From Stenopsyche tienmushanensis (taxonomy: Eukaryota > Arthropoda > Insecta > Trichoptera > Stenopsychidae): DNA of 64,000 nt. The notes under the pieces are model-generated. The model made no database searches and had not been told where the DNA came from. It worked only from the letters and a program-made list of their open reading frames with translations. The stretch's first letter is position 1, and every line of letters begins with the position of its first letter. Position numbers and translations under genes: made by a program. This document shows, one piece after another, positions 11,023 to 22,394 of the stretch. The stretch covers positions 248,001 through 312,000 of the forward strand of contig WACJ01000042.1 in NCBI GenBank assembly GCA_008973525.1, in the 5' to 3' direction.

Positions 11023-11482
11023 CAGACAGCAGCTAATGGTATCGACAGAGTACTTCCGTATGACCTGCGCTGCTGTGTGATCTGTTCCGAATTCCCGGAC
11101 TAGTCAAACAGAGTATCATCCACTGAACTTTATCTTTGCAGTATGATCCTCACGCAGAAGCTTCCAGGTGCCCTATCTTTCCACTCCGCGTCCTCCAGAG
11201 GAGGCGAGGTCTCTATAGGGAGAACAGCTTCCGATTTTGCATATACCCGGAGGTATGCTGGATGGATGCACTTTATGGGTACGCAACACAGGGTGAGCTC
11301 CGTACCACGACTCATGTTAGCAGGACTCTCCCAGCAACGTTAGATGAGCCACCATCGAAACAACTTTCGTTAGCATCTACTCCACGTCATTGACCGTTAC
11401 CCACATTTGTGGGATTGGCACACCCACCCTGTGGTTTTATGGGTATGCATCGTGGAGTGTGACACACACCTGGGACTTGAAG
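11023..11482 (+). repeat. Repeat family G, unit 1
   Basis: The unit starts about CAGACAGCAGCTAATGGTAT and contains CTTCCAGGTGCCC, AGGAGGCGAGGT and TTTATGGGTACGCAACACAG. It ends TTTTATGGGTATGCATCGTG then ACACACCTGGGAC. The same order of landmarks occurs at 11709-12302; partial copies lie at 16543-16805 (-), 44910-45098 and 45570-45645. It has no protein. It lies between RT motif 0 and the next RT block. Confidence 0.65.
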
Positions 11483-11708
11483 CTGCAAAAAAATATAATG
11501 GCCAATAGATTACAAAAGACGTTTGAAGACACTAAACAACTTTCTGATAAGCAGTTCGGCTTCAGACCGTGAAAATACACTGTAAGCGCCATGACCAAGA
11601 TCATCGTATCAGGACTTCTTGGGAGCTTTCGACAGCGCCTGTTGGGATTTGATCATTCTAACACTCTGAAGGAGCGAAATACCCGCCAACTTGATTACAT
11701 TGAGACGG

Positions 11709-12302
11709 ACAGACAGCGACTTAATGGTATTTAGTTTCTTCATAAACAGAATCTATGCCCTACGCTACTATGTGTACCTACGATCTGTTCCGAGTGCCAT
11801 CAAACTAGCCACACATGAGTGTCTTTCGCAGATATTTTGATCCCCCAAGAAACACTTCCAGGTGCCCAACCCTTTTGAGACGAGGTTCCTGCAGGAAGAC
11901 CAGTTTTATACTACGTGAACAAGAGATCACTGCTACCACGAGTCTGACCTCACTTTACAGGGAGCTGCAACAGACGACGGACTGCAGGATCTTCTCCTTC
12001 CCCATGGTACTCGTATTGGTTCGGTCATTTGTAGTACCTAGCCACGGAATCGAGTCGCTGTTCGAGCAACCTACAGCTGTTCTCTCTTATTCTACTTTAT
12101 AGGTAAGCCAACTCATGTTAGCTGGGCGGCCCCAGCAGCATTTGATGAGCAAACTGACGAGGCTGCTTTCACCCACCTTTAGTTTATATCATTACCCCAA
12201 TAGTTCGACTGTTGCCCACGGGCATAGAGTTCTCTCCCTCCTGGGGGGAGGGTTTATAGGTGGGCACCATAGAATGAAACACACACCCGAGCCAACTTGA
12301 AT
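11709..12302 (+). repeat. Repeat family G, unit 2
   Basis: Same layout as unit 1, in the same orientation, with about 130 bp of extra sequence in the middle. It interrupts the RT frame again, which resumes as NNVTKNYLSNRT at about 12300. Both unit ends carry ACACACC. Confidence 0.65.
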
Positions 12303-12614
12303 AATGTCACCAAAAACTACTTGTCAAATAGAACTGTCGTCGCTCAAGCAAGAGGAGAGCTGATATTACGAAAGCTCTCAATAGGATACCCGCAAGCATC
12401 AGTCCTGGGACTACTGCTCTGGAACATAGTACTAAAATACGTTTTTTTAATCTACGTTGCCAACCTGCTGCAACTTTGTAGCCTATGCTTACGAACTCAC
12501 CCTAACGGATTGCGGGAAGACACGCAAGAAAATCACATAAAGGGTTAAATAAGATCAACAGCCTTCTCTGGGAGTGGAACGTAACCTATCTGGGCATCAT
12601 GTTAACCATTTAAG

Positions 12615-13690
12615 GTTACTCGTAGCACCATTTGAATTTATTTACATTTAAAAATTGGGTGCATGCTTATGTAAAGACTCTATATTTGGGTTAATCAATT
12701 ATAAGATTTTTTTAAATAACTTAACATACAATATCCACAGATGATGATAGACACACGAGATTTACACACAAAAGATACACAGATGACAAAAAACATAGTT
12801 AAACTATTATTGATATACTTTATTTTGATGTGTTTTAAATAAAAATAATATATTTCAGTTTGGTCATTCGAATGTTTATTATACAACATCTTCCTCAACA
12901 ATTGTGATGCTCGAATAGTTTCATATGGCACTTACCTTTTTACGACTCACATATGAAACGCCTTAATTCAAGAATAGTTTATGGATGAATTTAAAATCGT
13001 ATGTATAAAGGCTTGAAGATGAATGCTCAAAATATTTTCAATTGGAAAATACAGGGGGAATTGAATATAAATTGAATTAAATAAAAATAGGGTGCAAAAA
13101 GGTACAGTTTGCATTAATATTTAGTATCTTAGGAGTTATCCCAGCAACCATATTGTATATTATCGCACATTATTCACAAGAGGATATCCATTATATTTCA
13201 ATACAAATTCTGGTCACGTTTTGTTTCACTGTTGCCCTTTGGGTAGTAAAACTGGCTGATGTTAATTGTTGGACGATTGCGATCTGCTTAGCAATTATGT
13301 TGTCTTGAGCTAAGTTTTTGTATAATTCTAATACCCGAAATGAACCAATGGTAATTTTTAAAAATGCAATAAATCTCACAATATGAAATATTTGTAATAC
13401 GATAACTTATTTTATATTCCCAATATTAAAGACGATGACCGCCCACTCATTCGCCCAATGTAAATTAGTTCGCCATATGCCAAACATTTTTGCTCTGGAT
13501 AATTTCTTGTATAAACATTGGATTTAATTAAAAATTTTAATGTTTATATTAAATACTGAAAGTATAATTACATTATGATCAATCTAATTTTGCGCATACC
13601 ATCGATTATATTTAATGTCTACCCTCTGAGAACCTCTGGGCAAATATTGGAATGTTGATGGATTTTAAGAAAATAAAATTATCTAAATAA
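12615..13690. other. AT-rich intergenic, nothing recognised
   Basis: Short random frames only. Confidence 0.55.
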
Positions 13691-13950
13691 TACAGGATGC
13701 AGTATTGAAACTGCTTTATTTAAAATATGAATAACACAAACAATATAGGATATATCAGCTTAATTATTTTTACTATGTTTTCAGAAATTCATTTAAACAC
13801 AATCTACTCTATGATCGTTATTGAATGTAAATGATAAAAAAACATTAGGCTTTCTTCTATTGATTGAAGTGTCATTTTATAAGTTTTCAACATAATTGTC
13901 ATTTTAGGGTGCGCATTTTAAATAAGGTAGTTTTCCTGCCGCACCCTGTA
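13691..13950. mobile_element. MITE with CAGGRTGC inverted ends
   Basis: The left end reads TACAGGATGCAGTATTGAAA. The right end, read inward, is TACAGGGTGCGGCAGGAAAA. Both continue into CTTTATTTAAAAT-type sequence. The outer TA on each side fits a Tc1/mariner-type target duplication. The interior is non-coding. A lone right end of the same family is at 61281-61316. Confidence 0.75.
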
Positions 13951-13992
13951 CATTATTAAATAATATCGTTCGCTCGATATTAAAGGTAGCAT

Positions 13993-14114
13993 AACCTCTG
14001 AGTTTCATTTGTGATGCTCACTCAGTGGGTCTCCTGGATGAGCATATTGAAGAGCACTTTCGCGACCATCTCGATATGGAGTGTGGGGAGCTTGGGAAGA
14101 CTGAGCAGTTTTAG
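13993..14114 (+). other. Short open frame of unknown origin
   Basis: Between a stop near 13991 and the stop at 14112 the plus strand is open for about 39 codons and includes LLDEHIEEHFRDHLDMEC. The composition is rich in charged residues, unlike the random frames nearby, so it might be a transposase or exon remnant. No family was recognised and there is no good splice donor. Confidence 0.2.
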
Positions 14115-14119
14115 AGTAG

Positions 14120-15090
14120 TTCTGACACCACAGGAAAGTTGTTCCCAAATACTTCTTCGATCGATATATATGTATATAATCTTCTTGTTTGAGCTTCTTT
14201 CAAACCTAATTATGTTGCTTACTTATAAATCTTTTCTAATACAAAGAATAAATGCAAATAAATATTCAAAAATCTACATTACATTAAGGTAGAAGTTGTC
14301 ACGAAATCTTATTAGATCAATAATTAAATTGCTCGTTTCAAGCTCGTCGCACATCTATCGGCACGAAAGCGTCAGATCGCGCATTACGACGAGATTTCGG
14401 AATGAGGGAATAATTTCTGGGATTAAAACATGTTTTCCACAATAATTTCTGGAGTGCTCTAGTCTGTCATAATTACAAGGCGCGAGTGGTTTTGATTCCG
14501 AACCGAATTTCATAGTGAAAGCTTAAATGGGACCCCGAGGAAATAACTTTGAAGTGCTCCTCTCTTAGGGGATCTCAAAATGACAAAAGATCCAAATCTT
14601 TAAGCTGCGATATTAATAGACGTTAAATGAAACGTCTTTTATGTTTTATATACGTATAAGGCTTTAGGGCCCTTCAAAATTAAGTATTTCCAGACAAAAA
14701 ATTAACTCAACGAACGGAATTAAATTGCGAAAAATATCATTCTATCATCGCCTTTTTTTTAATGGAACTCTCAAACTTATGTTTAATGTCTTTTTCCGTC
14801 CAATAAAGACACTAGGAATTCAAAACTAACCTCGTTAAAGTTTATTTTTATTACAAAATCGATGGCATCGATGTAAATCAGCGACGAAATTTGCAAATGA
14901 CAAAACTTTTCTTGTTATAATTTTGAAGCTTTATAACCTCAATAGAAATACTCAAACAAAGAAGTTTTCATTAAATTGGTTCAATTTTATTTTTATTTAT
15001 TCAAACTTCATCCGTTTTATAATATGTGCTAATAAACATCTAACTTTGATCGCATAAAAATAGTATGAACAACTCATAGAAAATCATACT
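14120..15090. other. Intergenic, nothing recognised
   Basis: No gene or repeat supported. Confidence 0.55.
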
Positions 15091-15093
15091 TTT

Positions 15094-15530
15094 CTAATTC
15101 AATATAGCAAAAAATCTATTTTTTATCCAGATGGTTGCAAAATGGAGACTTTGAAAAATGTCAGGAAACTCTTCGTGAAGGTCGTCAAGCGTCACGTGTT
15201 GGTTATTTCGCATTTGTTCTTCAATTTTTTGCACAAGTTTGTGAATGGATGTAATGGATGAATGTAGATATTTGTGGTGGTATTGTTCTGCAAAGTCAAA
15301 AAAAAAACGGATGACCGTGCGGATTTCGCAAGGACAAGAGGTGGCGGGAGCGCGTGACGGTCTTTCCATCGGAAGAATTTACTGTGACTGAACAAAATGG
15401 CCGACAAACACACGAGACCAAACAAATAGTTAGATCCCCTATAGTTCAGGTGCACCAACTTCGAAACAAAATAAATCCCCCTAACCTCAGGAACCCTTGT
15501 AACCTTACTTTCTAGATAACTTAAATGTAC
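15094..15530 (-). pseudogene. mariner-family element, 5' part, internally deleted
   Basis: On the reverse strand the frame starting at 15369 opens MERPSRAPATSC and has an EIRTVIRF block. It then reads LVQKIEEQMRNNQHVTLDDL and HEEFPDI, the end of the HTH region of this mariner type. The leader upstream (GCCATTTTGTTCAGTCACAG) is shared with copies at 27614, 37805 and 44425. The HTH middle and the whole catalytic domain are missing. Confidence 0.75.
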
Positions 15531-15599
15531 TAGAAACAATATTGATACCATCGCCTTCCATGATTTCTGTGATTCTCCATGATGCAAATTTGACTGAGT

Positions 15600-16540
15600 A
15601 TACTGAAGTAATGTTTCTTCTCGAGAATCATTTTGTTTTACCTATATATTCTGTCGTCAACCAAACAATTGCACATTCCTCATCCTAATTCTTTACACAT
15701 AACATTCTCTTCGTAATATCGATAATTCTTCATGATCATTTTTCGCCTGTATTACATATCCTATATATTATTTTTAAAAAATCACTCTATTCCACTCGAC
15801 GTCTGTGTTCCTTCGTTGCATCACTTCGCAACCACTGATTACATGCAGCTCTCTAACCCCGTAATATAATACCATAAAATATGAGTGCGTTTCTGCCAAA
15901 GTACATTCTGTTTAAAAGGTTTTATTTGGGCTCCAGATATGACAAAAAAATGTGTAAGAAATAAAGATACGTCCTAAACTTAATTATTCCGCCATTAAAA
16001 TATTCATACTTTCTCAGTCGAAAGACCTTAATAAAAGCTTATCCGACGATAGTGATTTAATAGATTATACCTACATTTTATGACCGTTGAAAGATTGTTT
16101 AAATACGGTGTTAAATATGTTATTTGTAATTTTAAGCTAAAACAGATGTGTGCTAAAATTTATTTCTAAGATTGAAATATTTCTGATTTCATTTGATTTT
16201 ATAGAGAGAAAGAACCCAAAAGAGAACTTGGATGCCCGATTATACTTTAGATGATTTTTTTTTTATTGAATATCTAATTTCTCGGACAAAGGTGATCTCT
16301 ACTAGGAAAATGCATCTGAGGGACATCTAACATATGTGGATAATATAATAATTGTGTGCTGGCGTGTTTCTGGACTATCATTGTGACAGTCTGGTGACTG
16401 AGTGCCGTTGGGTTTGGAAGGGGAGAGAGTTGAAATCTAGTGAAAATTCAACATACTGTCAAAGTAGTTTTTTTTAATTTTCTATAAATTACTAAATAAG
16501 CAATCATTTATAAATCTTGCCAGACTATTTACTGCCTGTT
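15600..16540. other. Intergenic, nothing recognised
   Basis: No gene or partnered repeat supported. Confidence 0.5.
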
Positions 16541-16542
16541 AA

Positions 16543-16805
16543 GATCCAGGTGAGTGTTTGACTCCGCGATGCCCACCCATAAAATCCCAGGGGGGATAAT
16601 AAGCCAACCCTACGCCCATGGGCAATGGGGTAATGATGTGAAGTAGAAAATGCGCAAAAGTAACCTCGTCGGTTTGCTCATCAAACGCAGCTGGGGTAGC
16701 CCAACTAACATGAGTTGGGTACGCAGGTCATCCTGTGCTACGTACCCATAAAGGGGTGTGTGAAACAGCCGATTACACTAGTTGGTGGAGACTATGTCAA
16801 ATTAA
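16543..16805 (-). repeat. Repeat family G, antisense copy
   Basis: The reverse strand reads CCTTTATGGGTACGTAGCAC, then CCCAACTCATGTTAG, TTTGATGAGCAAAC, TTGCCCATGGGCGTAGGGTT and TTTTATGGGTGGGCATCGCG. That is the same order as units 1 and 2 near 11-12 kb. It covers only the 3' half of the unit and stands alone here. Confidence 0.7.
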
Positions 16806-16809
16806 AATC

Positions 16810-17740
16810 ATCGAAAAATCAGTATACTGAAGTGTAAGATCCGGGATCTCTCAATTATTTAGGGAATGTTAAATACATCTTATACTGCGTAAATCAAAGA
16901 TCGACTTTACTTGTTTAAAGAAAATAACGCTTTGAAGCATGAACAAATTTAATTATATTTAAATGTTAATTTCTAGCGTATAAATAAACGTATTTATAAT
17001 TTTGCCTCGTTTTTCCATAAAGAAGTTTTTGCGAATTTACATACCGATTTGTATACATAATTTATTCGCTCGTTTTGTAAATAATTACATTTGTATAGTC
17101 CCGAATCATAATAACCGAGGCATGATTGATATTGCGAAATGTTTTATTAATGACTTTCGAACAAAATATGCCAGATTCTCTTCAACCATCGCGCATTACA
17201 ACCAATCCACCATATCTTTATTTGCTGATGCTTTCGATTGATATTTAATTAATGTATTTCGGAGCGGGCGAGAGGGAGTTTAACATCATCATCAATCTCC
17301 TCTCTCGCGGAAGACCTTCTGGAAGATTTCGAAATTCGACACGATCGTTTATTAATTTTGATTTAGTCCCAACATTTGCACAGACAGAGTAAATTTAAAA
17401 CGGGAATTAAAGCAATTATTCATACAATTTTTCGGTTAATTGCTTTGTAAATTTCAAAACAGAGAGATTCATTGCCAGCTTCATGACGCTTATTGAAAAT
17501 TATGGAATTCATCTGAGAAGCGTTCGGATGGAATCTTTGTATATATACATTGAAGAATAATCATCTACAAGTTCAAAAATCATTCAATAAGTTTGTAGGA
17601 TGACAAATTGTTGGCGCCACTATTGACAAATGCATTTGGCACTTATTCCAGAAAACATAAAATAGTTTTGACCCATTGAAGCTCTTTGTGAGATAGCTGA
17701 CATCTTAAAGATATCATAAAGTAGTGTATTCACCATTGTA
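16810..17740. other. Intergenic, nothing recognised
   Basis: No supported gene. Confidence 0.5.
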
Positions 17741-17744
17741 CATT

Positions 17745-17935
17745 AACATTTGTCCATGAAAAAGCTCTGTCCGAAATTGGTACCGCATTTACTCACACTC
17801 GATCAAAAACAACAACGCGTCCACAATTCGGAGCGCTGTTTGGAGCTGTTTTAGTGCATTAAAAAGGATATTTTATGCGGTATATGACAATGGATGGTTT
17901 TTTTTCCTGTAGGCTTCTAATCTTTCATAATACAC
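17745..17935 (+). pseudogene. mariner transposase fragment (pre-catalytic linker)
   Basis: One frame reads KKLCPKLVPHLLTLDQKQQR, the conserved linker before the first catalytic aspartate. It continues with NSERCLELF, then after a frameshift MTMDG, the first catalytic block. The remainder is absent, and an antisense R1-clade fragment begins ~15 bp later. Confidence 0.75.
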
Positions 17936-17944
17936 CCTAGAATT

Positions 17945-18345
17945 AGAAAGCCTTAGGATATTGACACATTGTTTCAAGGGGTGCAGGTGGTCTGACCATT
18001 AGACCCCTTCTAGTGTTTAGGAGACGCCTTGCATCTCTCTCTTTCGCTGTCTTCTTTGACTGTTATTATTTTTTCTATAAATTCCCGCCTAAGATCTCAG
18101 TTTTCTTTGCCCTTCTTTGCATTAATGATATGTATCACGTCGTCAACTTCCGCCTGGTAGTGGTGGCATGGTGTAGTTGCCTCTTTGCCTATCCATTTTA
18201 GATAGACTTCAAAGCAGCCTTGTTCTGTTTGAGCTTGCTCTTGAAAGATAGTCTCTCCGTGTTGCCTGGCTCTCCATTTACTTGTGTTCGGTAAAAGTTT
18301 TTAAATCCATCTTCTTTTGTTGATCTGATCCCATCTCTGTTGCTA
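17945..18345 (-). pseudogene. R1-clade ORF2 C-terminal fragment, antisense
   Basis: Read on the reverse strand it matches the last ~130 codons and 3'UTR of the copy at 38044-39908: QxRWDxINK...; a CHHYQAEVDDVIHII finger with one cysteine changed to tyrosine; then a FIEKIITVKEDSERER tail. The 3'UTR matches GGCCATTAA...CCCTTGAAGCAATGTG near 17960. Frames are broken in several places. It sits between two mariner scraps, which suggests insertion into older mariner DNA. Confidence 0.75.
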
Positions 18346-18690
18346 GACTTACTTCACCACCACCCCAGAAATGATGAAAAAAATCCACAAAATGGTATTA
18401 GATGCCCGTCGACTATAAGTGCGCAAGCTAGCAGACATAGTGAGCTTTTCAAAAAATGCTGTACATCGAATATTGACCGAAAATTTGGACACGAAAAAGC
18501 TATGTGCAAGATGGGTGCCGCGTTTGCTCAGAATAGATCAAAAACAGCATCGTAGTGATGTTTCAATCGAGGGTTTGCCGATGGTTCACATCAACAAGGC
18601 CGAGTTTTTACATCAATTCAGGATAAAACATGAGTCCATCATTTCACATCTGAGATAAAGGAACAGTGGGACCCTCCAGTTGTTTAGTGG
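18346..18690 (+). pseudogene. mariner transposase fragment (HTH to first catalytic block)
   Basis: The plus strand encodes KIHKMVLDARRL, then RKLADIVSFSKNAVHRIL, TENLDTKKLCARWVPRLL and DQKQHR, which are successive blocks of the mariner N-terminal and linker regions. It ends with a decayed first catalytic block (FLHQF...HES near 18610). Stops and frame changes are present. The catalytic domain is otherwise missing. Confidence 0.8.
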
Positions 18691-18886
18691 TCCCGCTAAT
18701 CGGGAGCATGTCAGCCCGTTCAACAAAAGTGCACAGCAAGGTGCAAAACCTAGATTTAATATTCATGTTTGCAATAACACGCTCATTCTTAGCTTCGAGT
18801 GGCTATTTGCACTCTGAGCACAGGAGAGAAATTAGCTGTTGAAACTTTAAAAAATCTATATAAGTTAGCCTCTGAGGAAGCTTCCG

Positions 18887-19348
18887 TGATCGCATAGATC
18901 AAAAAAATGTCGCAAAAAGCCCTAAAAGAGGACAGAGTGGCCACAAGGTCTATGTGTCCAACCGGTCCGCTTTTCGGACCACTAACTTGACGAATGAGCG
19001 TCTCGCCTGAACACGCCTGAACATGTCCACAGAACGATCACGAACTCTCATTACAAAAAGAAGTTGTCCGAAGAAAACTTATCGGGTGGGTTGTTTAAAT
19101 TTTACAATCGGACGAAAATATTATTGTCTTTATTTTATTGCGGACTTAAGCCGGCTGGGTTGACCCAATATTTGAGTGATAACGAATTCAATCGGTGTTT
19201 ATTCATGTAAAGTAGAGTGGTCAAGTAAAATAAAAACCATGTGCAACTCTCGACTGGGTCAGTATTCCGCGTTCTGCATCACGATCTCAGTTGCGCCCGT
19301 GGCGAGCGCCTGCTTTGCCACCCCCTTGTTATGGCCCTGATCATAAGG
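18887..19348 (-). repeat. Family A dispersed repeat, copy 2
   Basis: Reverse-strand copy carrying CGGTCCGCTTTTCGGACC (18963-18980). At its far end it has the complement of GGCCATAACAAG and GGCAAAGCAGGCGC. It is the longest copy of the family in the window. Confidence 0.7.
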
Positions 19349-19349
19349 A

Positions 19350-20625
19350 GACTACGTTGATGAATAAAGTCGTTGTCTATTTAGCTGACTTATTGAAGTC
19401 TGTTGTTTATTAGTCATCTACGAACTTATGAGGTACACTAAAATGTATTTTTATTAAAATAAGCACAATTACATTACTAAATAATGCTAATTGATGTCGC
19501 AAAAAGAAAAACATTTTTTATCATGGACTTCATGACATTAGACCGCAATACGTTTTATTATCACACATGGAAGAATATTTTAGAATTTAAATTTGCTTGG
19601 TGTCTATTGGGTGTCTAGATGGGCTTACATAAATCAGTAAAGTTGTGTTAATTAAATACAGTTTTATTGAAAATAATCCGTTTTTGCTGTTAAAATATTG
19701 CCTTAAATTATCTTAATATCGGCAACAATTACACAAAAATTCATGGAGAGTTTTCTCGCATCGATCTCGCGAATTTAATTTAAAGTTTGAAGTGGAAACT
19801 TAAAAGGAAGAGAGTAACGATATACAACGAAAGTTTTTCTTGGATCGCCAAACCGTGAATTCTTCCAATCGTCGTATTTGCAGCATATCATACCAGCAAA
19901 GTGTAAAGATTTATAAAACAATACTACTTTGAAAATTTTATCAATTCAGTGAATTTTACTCAAACATTTTATACGAGCCAATGAACTGAATTTATCGACT
20001 TTGTCGAGTATCTCGAATCAACGCCAACGACAGAATAAAATCGCTAATATTCTTCGTTAAATATCATCCCTCGTTCGTCCAAATTCGCAGAAGATCCGAG
20101 ATATCCCGCATTATCCTCCCCGGCGAAGCCGAATAACCCTAATTTTATAACGTGTGCTCTTCAGTGCGAGTATCCCGTGAGATATATTTATAATAGAAAA
20201 AAGTTCGCCGTGGATCTACCCCTGGAACGGAGGTGACCCGAAATCCAGGTTTGACTATGAAATACAGGTGGAATCGTTTATCATCTGCATACCCTACTTT
20301 GAATAGCATAAATCACTCTGGCTTCTCGGTGAGGACCTTCGTCAAAAGTAGATTAGGTAGTATAGAATGACCTGATAATTTGGTTCCCATTGCTCTTGTA
20401 TTGATTTTCGAATAAATATTTCATGAAGATTTGGAAATATCCTTCAGATTTATGATGAAACAATTCCTATATATAAATTGAATTATGATTGCCAAGTTTT
20501 TCGTCTAAAAGCACCCTCAAATTGGCTTTCATAGCAATATTACCTTTAAAAATAATATGATAAAAATTCACCTCCTCATACGTTTAATGTTGGAGGCCAT
20601 ATGACAGTCTTTAATTCTAAGATAT
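19350..20625. other. Intergenic, nothing recognised
   Basis: No supported gene. Confidence 0.5.
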
Positions 20626-20627
20626 AC

Positions 20628-20990
20628 TGACTGGTACCCGGTATGCGTTGCAATATCACACGCACTTAGTAATTATTTGAAAATAAATGCAGTACGTGAT
20701 TTATTGCTTCAGACTTATCTCCCCCTCTCCCGTAATCAGGAATTCAAATAGCGTATTGCGCGCGCACCCTTCCTCTCCCCGTCCTCGTGGCTCTACTTCA
20801 TTCCACCAGACCAATATGCGCCAACATGGTACATCCGCTAAACGTCTCGCAAAACAAATTGCGTACATAAACAATGCTTGTACTAATTCAAAAGCATTCA
20901 CAAAGATACGCACAATATTATCCTAAAGTTTCATCGCAATTGTATAAATGGTATAGGAATGTATACAATACAAACATACATTTTTATATA
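20628..20990 (-). mobile_element. Helitron-like family H copy
   Basis: On the reverse strand it starts near TATATAAAAATGTATGTTTG, passes ACAATTGCGATGAAACTTT and ends TTGCAACGCATACCGGGTAC. That terminal block is shared with 42378-42402. The internal GCGCGCACCC...ACCAGACCAATATGCGCCAA block is shared with 25985-26150. It encodes nothing. Helitron assignment is by the TC start and CTAG-type end of the 42 kb copy. Confidence 0.55.
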
Positions 20991-20999
20991 TAGACCTAT

Positions 21000-21785
21000 G
21001 ATAAATGCTTAAATCCATCAAATTTAAATGTATCCCTTATCATTAACGTTTCTGTTGAAGGGGCGCAAGTCATTCTTGAGTCGCAAGCCTTTCGCAAAAA
21101 CTACCATTAAACTGTTATTCAAATTAATAAATGCGATTCTTTTATAAATACGGAATACAAACAATTTAACATTTCATGAAGCGGAATATTCGGCTGTTTA
21201 AAATTTCAACGACATTATTTAAGAAGTACATTGTTTTTGAAATAAAGCGACTAGACTTTCATCGCAGACTTTGAGACGAGGCCGCCTGACAATGTCGAGT
21301 CTTAGAGCAGAATGCGTATAAAATTCTAATTTTGTTTATGTCCAAATATTACAATTTCAAATATAATTTCAAACAAAGCCCCTCGTAAATCTTGCAATAT
21401 ACACAGCTTGGCTCGTACGTGCTCGTCTCCACCGGTGGACCACCGGCTTATTCAGCATCCTCCATTTTCTTAGTGTTCGTCCATAAAGGCCTGTGGAATA
21501 GACCAAAACTCACCACTGTAAATGTATCATCCTATGTTTTCCTGGGCGAGGTGAATTATATATGTTTTGGATGAAATACGAATTTTCAGCCCATCCAATT
21601 TTTTAATAATTTCATGAACTGATCAAAAAATTTATTATCAATTTCCAATCTGAATTAATGTCTTTATAAATATGAACTTAATGTCTAATTCAGCTGCTTT
21701 CGATCATAATGACGGTGTTGTGCCAAGTGATGAACATATGGCTTGCCTCATTCATATTATGAAAGGCAGCAACAGATTTTTTATC
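21000..21785. other. Intergenic, nothing recognised
   Basis: No supported gene. Confidence 0.5.
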
Positions 21786-21786
21786 T

Positions 21787-21900
21787 GCCACAAGGTTTTC
21801 GTGTCCAAACGGTCCAAATTCAGGACCACTGACACAACGAGATATCGCCTCGCAATCGGACACCATGCCCGGACATGTCCACAGAACATGGTATGCGTCC
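21787..21900 (-). repeat. Family A repeat, partial copy
   Basis: GCCACAAGGT...GTGTCCAAACGGTCC and GGACATGTCCACAGAAC align with 18952-19035. The hairpin has decayed in its loop. Confidence 0.6.
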
Positions 21901-22106
21901 ATGAACGGATCTCCGCATGGACACTTCGATAACGAGCCACCATATTCTCGATCATGACAAAACTAGCTTTCAAATATTTGTCTCCTTAAACTCATTATCC
22001 ATTTTAAGCCCATGTTATGACCAAAAAAAGGTACTAACTTTTTCACAATCGCTCACTTTTCAACCAAACAGCATCGTTTTGTCTCGATCCTGTCACTGAA
22101 GAAAAG

Positions 22107-22390
22107 ATGCGAGAATTACCATTATCTGTTGCGCAACGCATAATTATTCGTTTTTTCGTAAAACACAGTTTGATGATGCCACTCTAAGTAAGACCCAAAT
22201 GTTTCACTGGACCCAAAAAAAGTCGAGATAATGTGCAAAATGAAAGGTATAATCGAAAGAAAACGAATAGTTACGCGTTGCGCAACAAAGGATGCTACTT
22301 ATCATTTATTTCTACAATTACGGGATCAAAACGATTTCTATCCGATGGATTAAATATATTTCTAATGAAGAGAAATATGTAGAAAATTAA
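22107..22390 (+). mobile_element. Internally deleted mariner derivative with inverted N-terminal segment
   Basis: An ATG at 22107 opens LPLSVAQRIIIRFF, the usual mariner N-terminus. A frame change leads to DDATLSKTQMFHW (HTH), and the C-terminus GIKTISIRWIKYISNEEKY with a stop at 22388 follows after a deletion of the catalytic domain. At the junction (22260-22287) lies a reversed copy of the N-terminal DNA: TGTTGCGCAACGC (22127-22139) reappears as its complement GCGTTGCGCAACA. The same junction occurs at 33335-33365, so this is a shared non-autonomous lineage. Confidence 0.7.
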
Positions 22391-22394
22391 TGTA

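Larger units (their letters stand above)
10723..12610 (+). pseudogene. R1-clade reverse transcriptase, broken, interrupted by two G repeats
   Basis: Motifs appear in the correct order on the plus strand. A ~96-codon frame at 10723-11013 ends at a SCWKVG block (RT motif 0). NRLQKTFEDTKQLSDKQFGF lies at about 11501-11570, followed by AFDSACWDLIIL near 11628-11665. Then YLSNRTVVAQARGELIL with GYPQASVLGLLLWN (the usual G-PQGS-LGP motif) lies at about 12318-12430, and a YLGI end near 12590. The stretch with the catalytic A/YADD box is deleted. Two ~0.5 kb G repeats interrupt the frame. The gene would have copied element RNA into DNA but is now dead. Confidence 0.8.
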
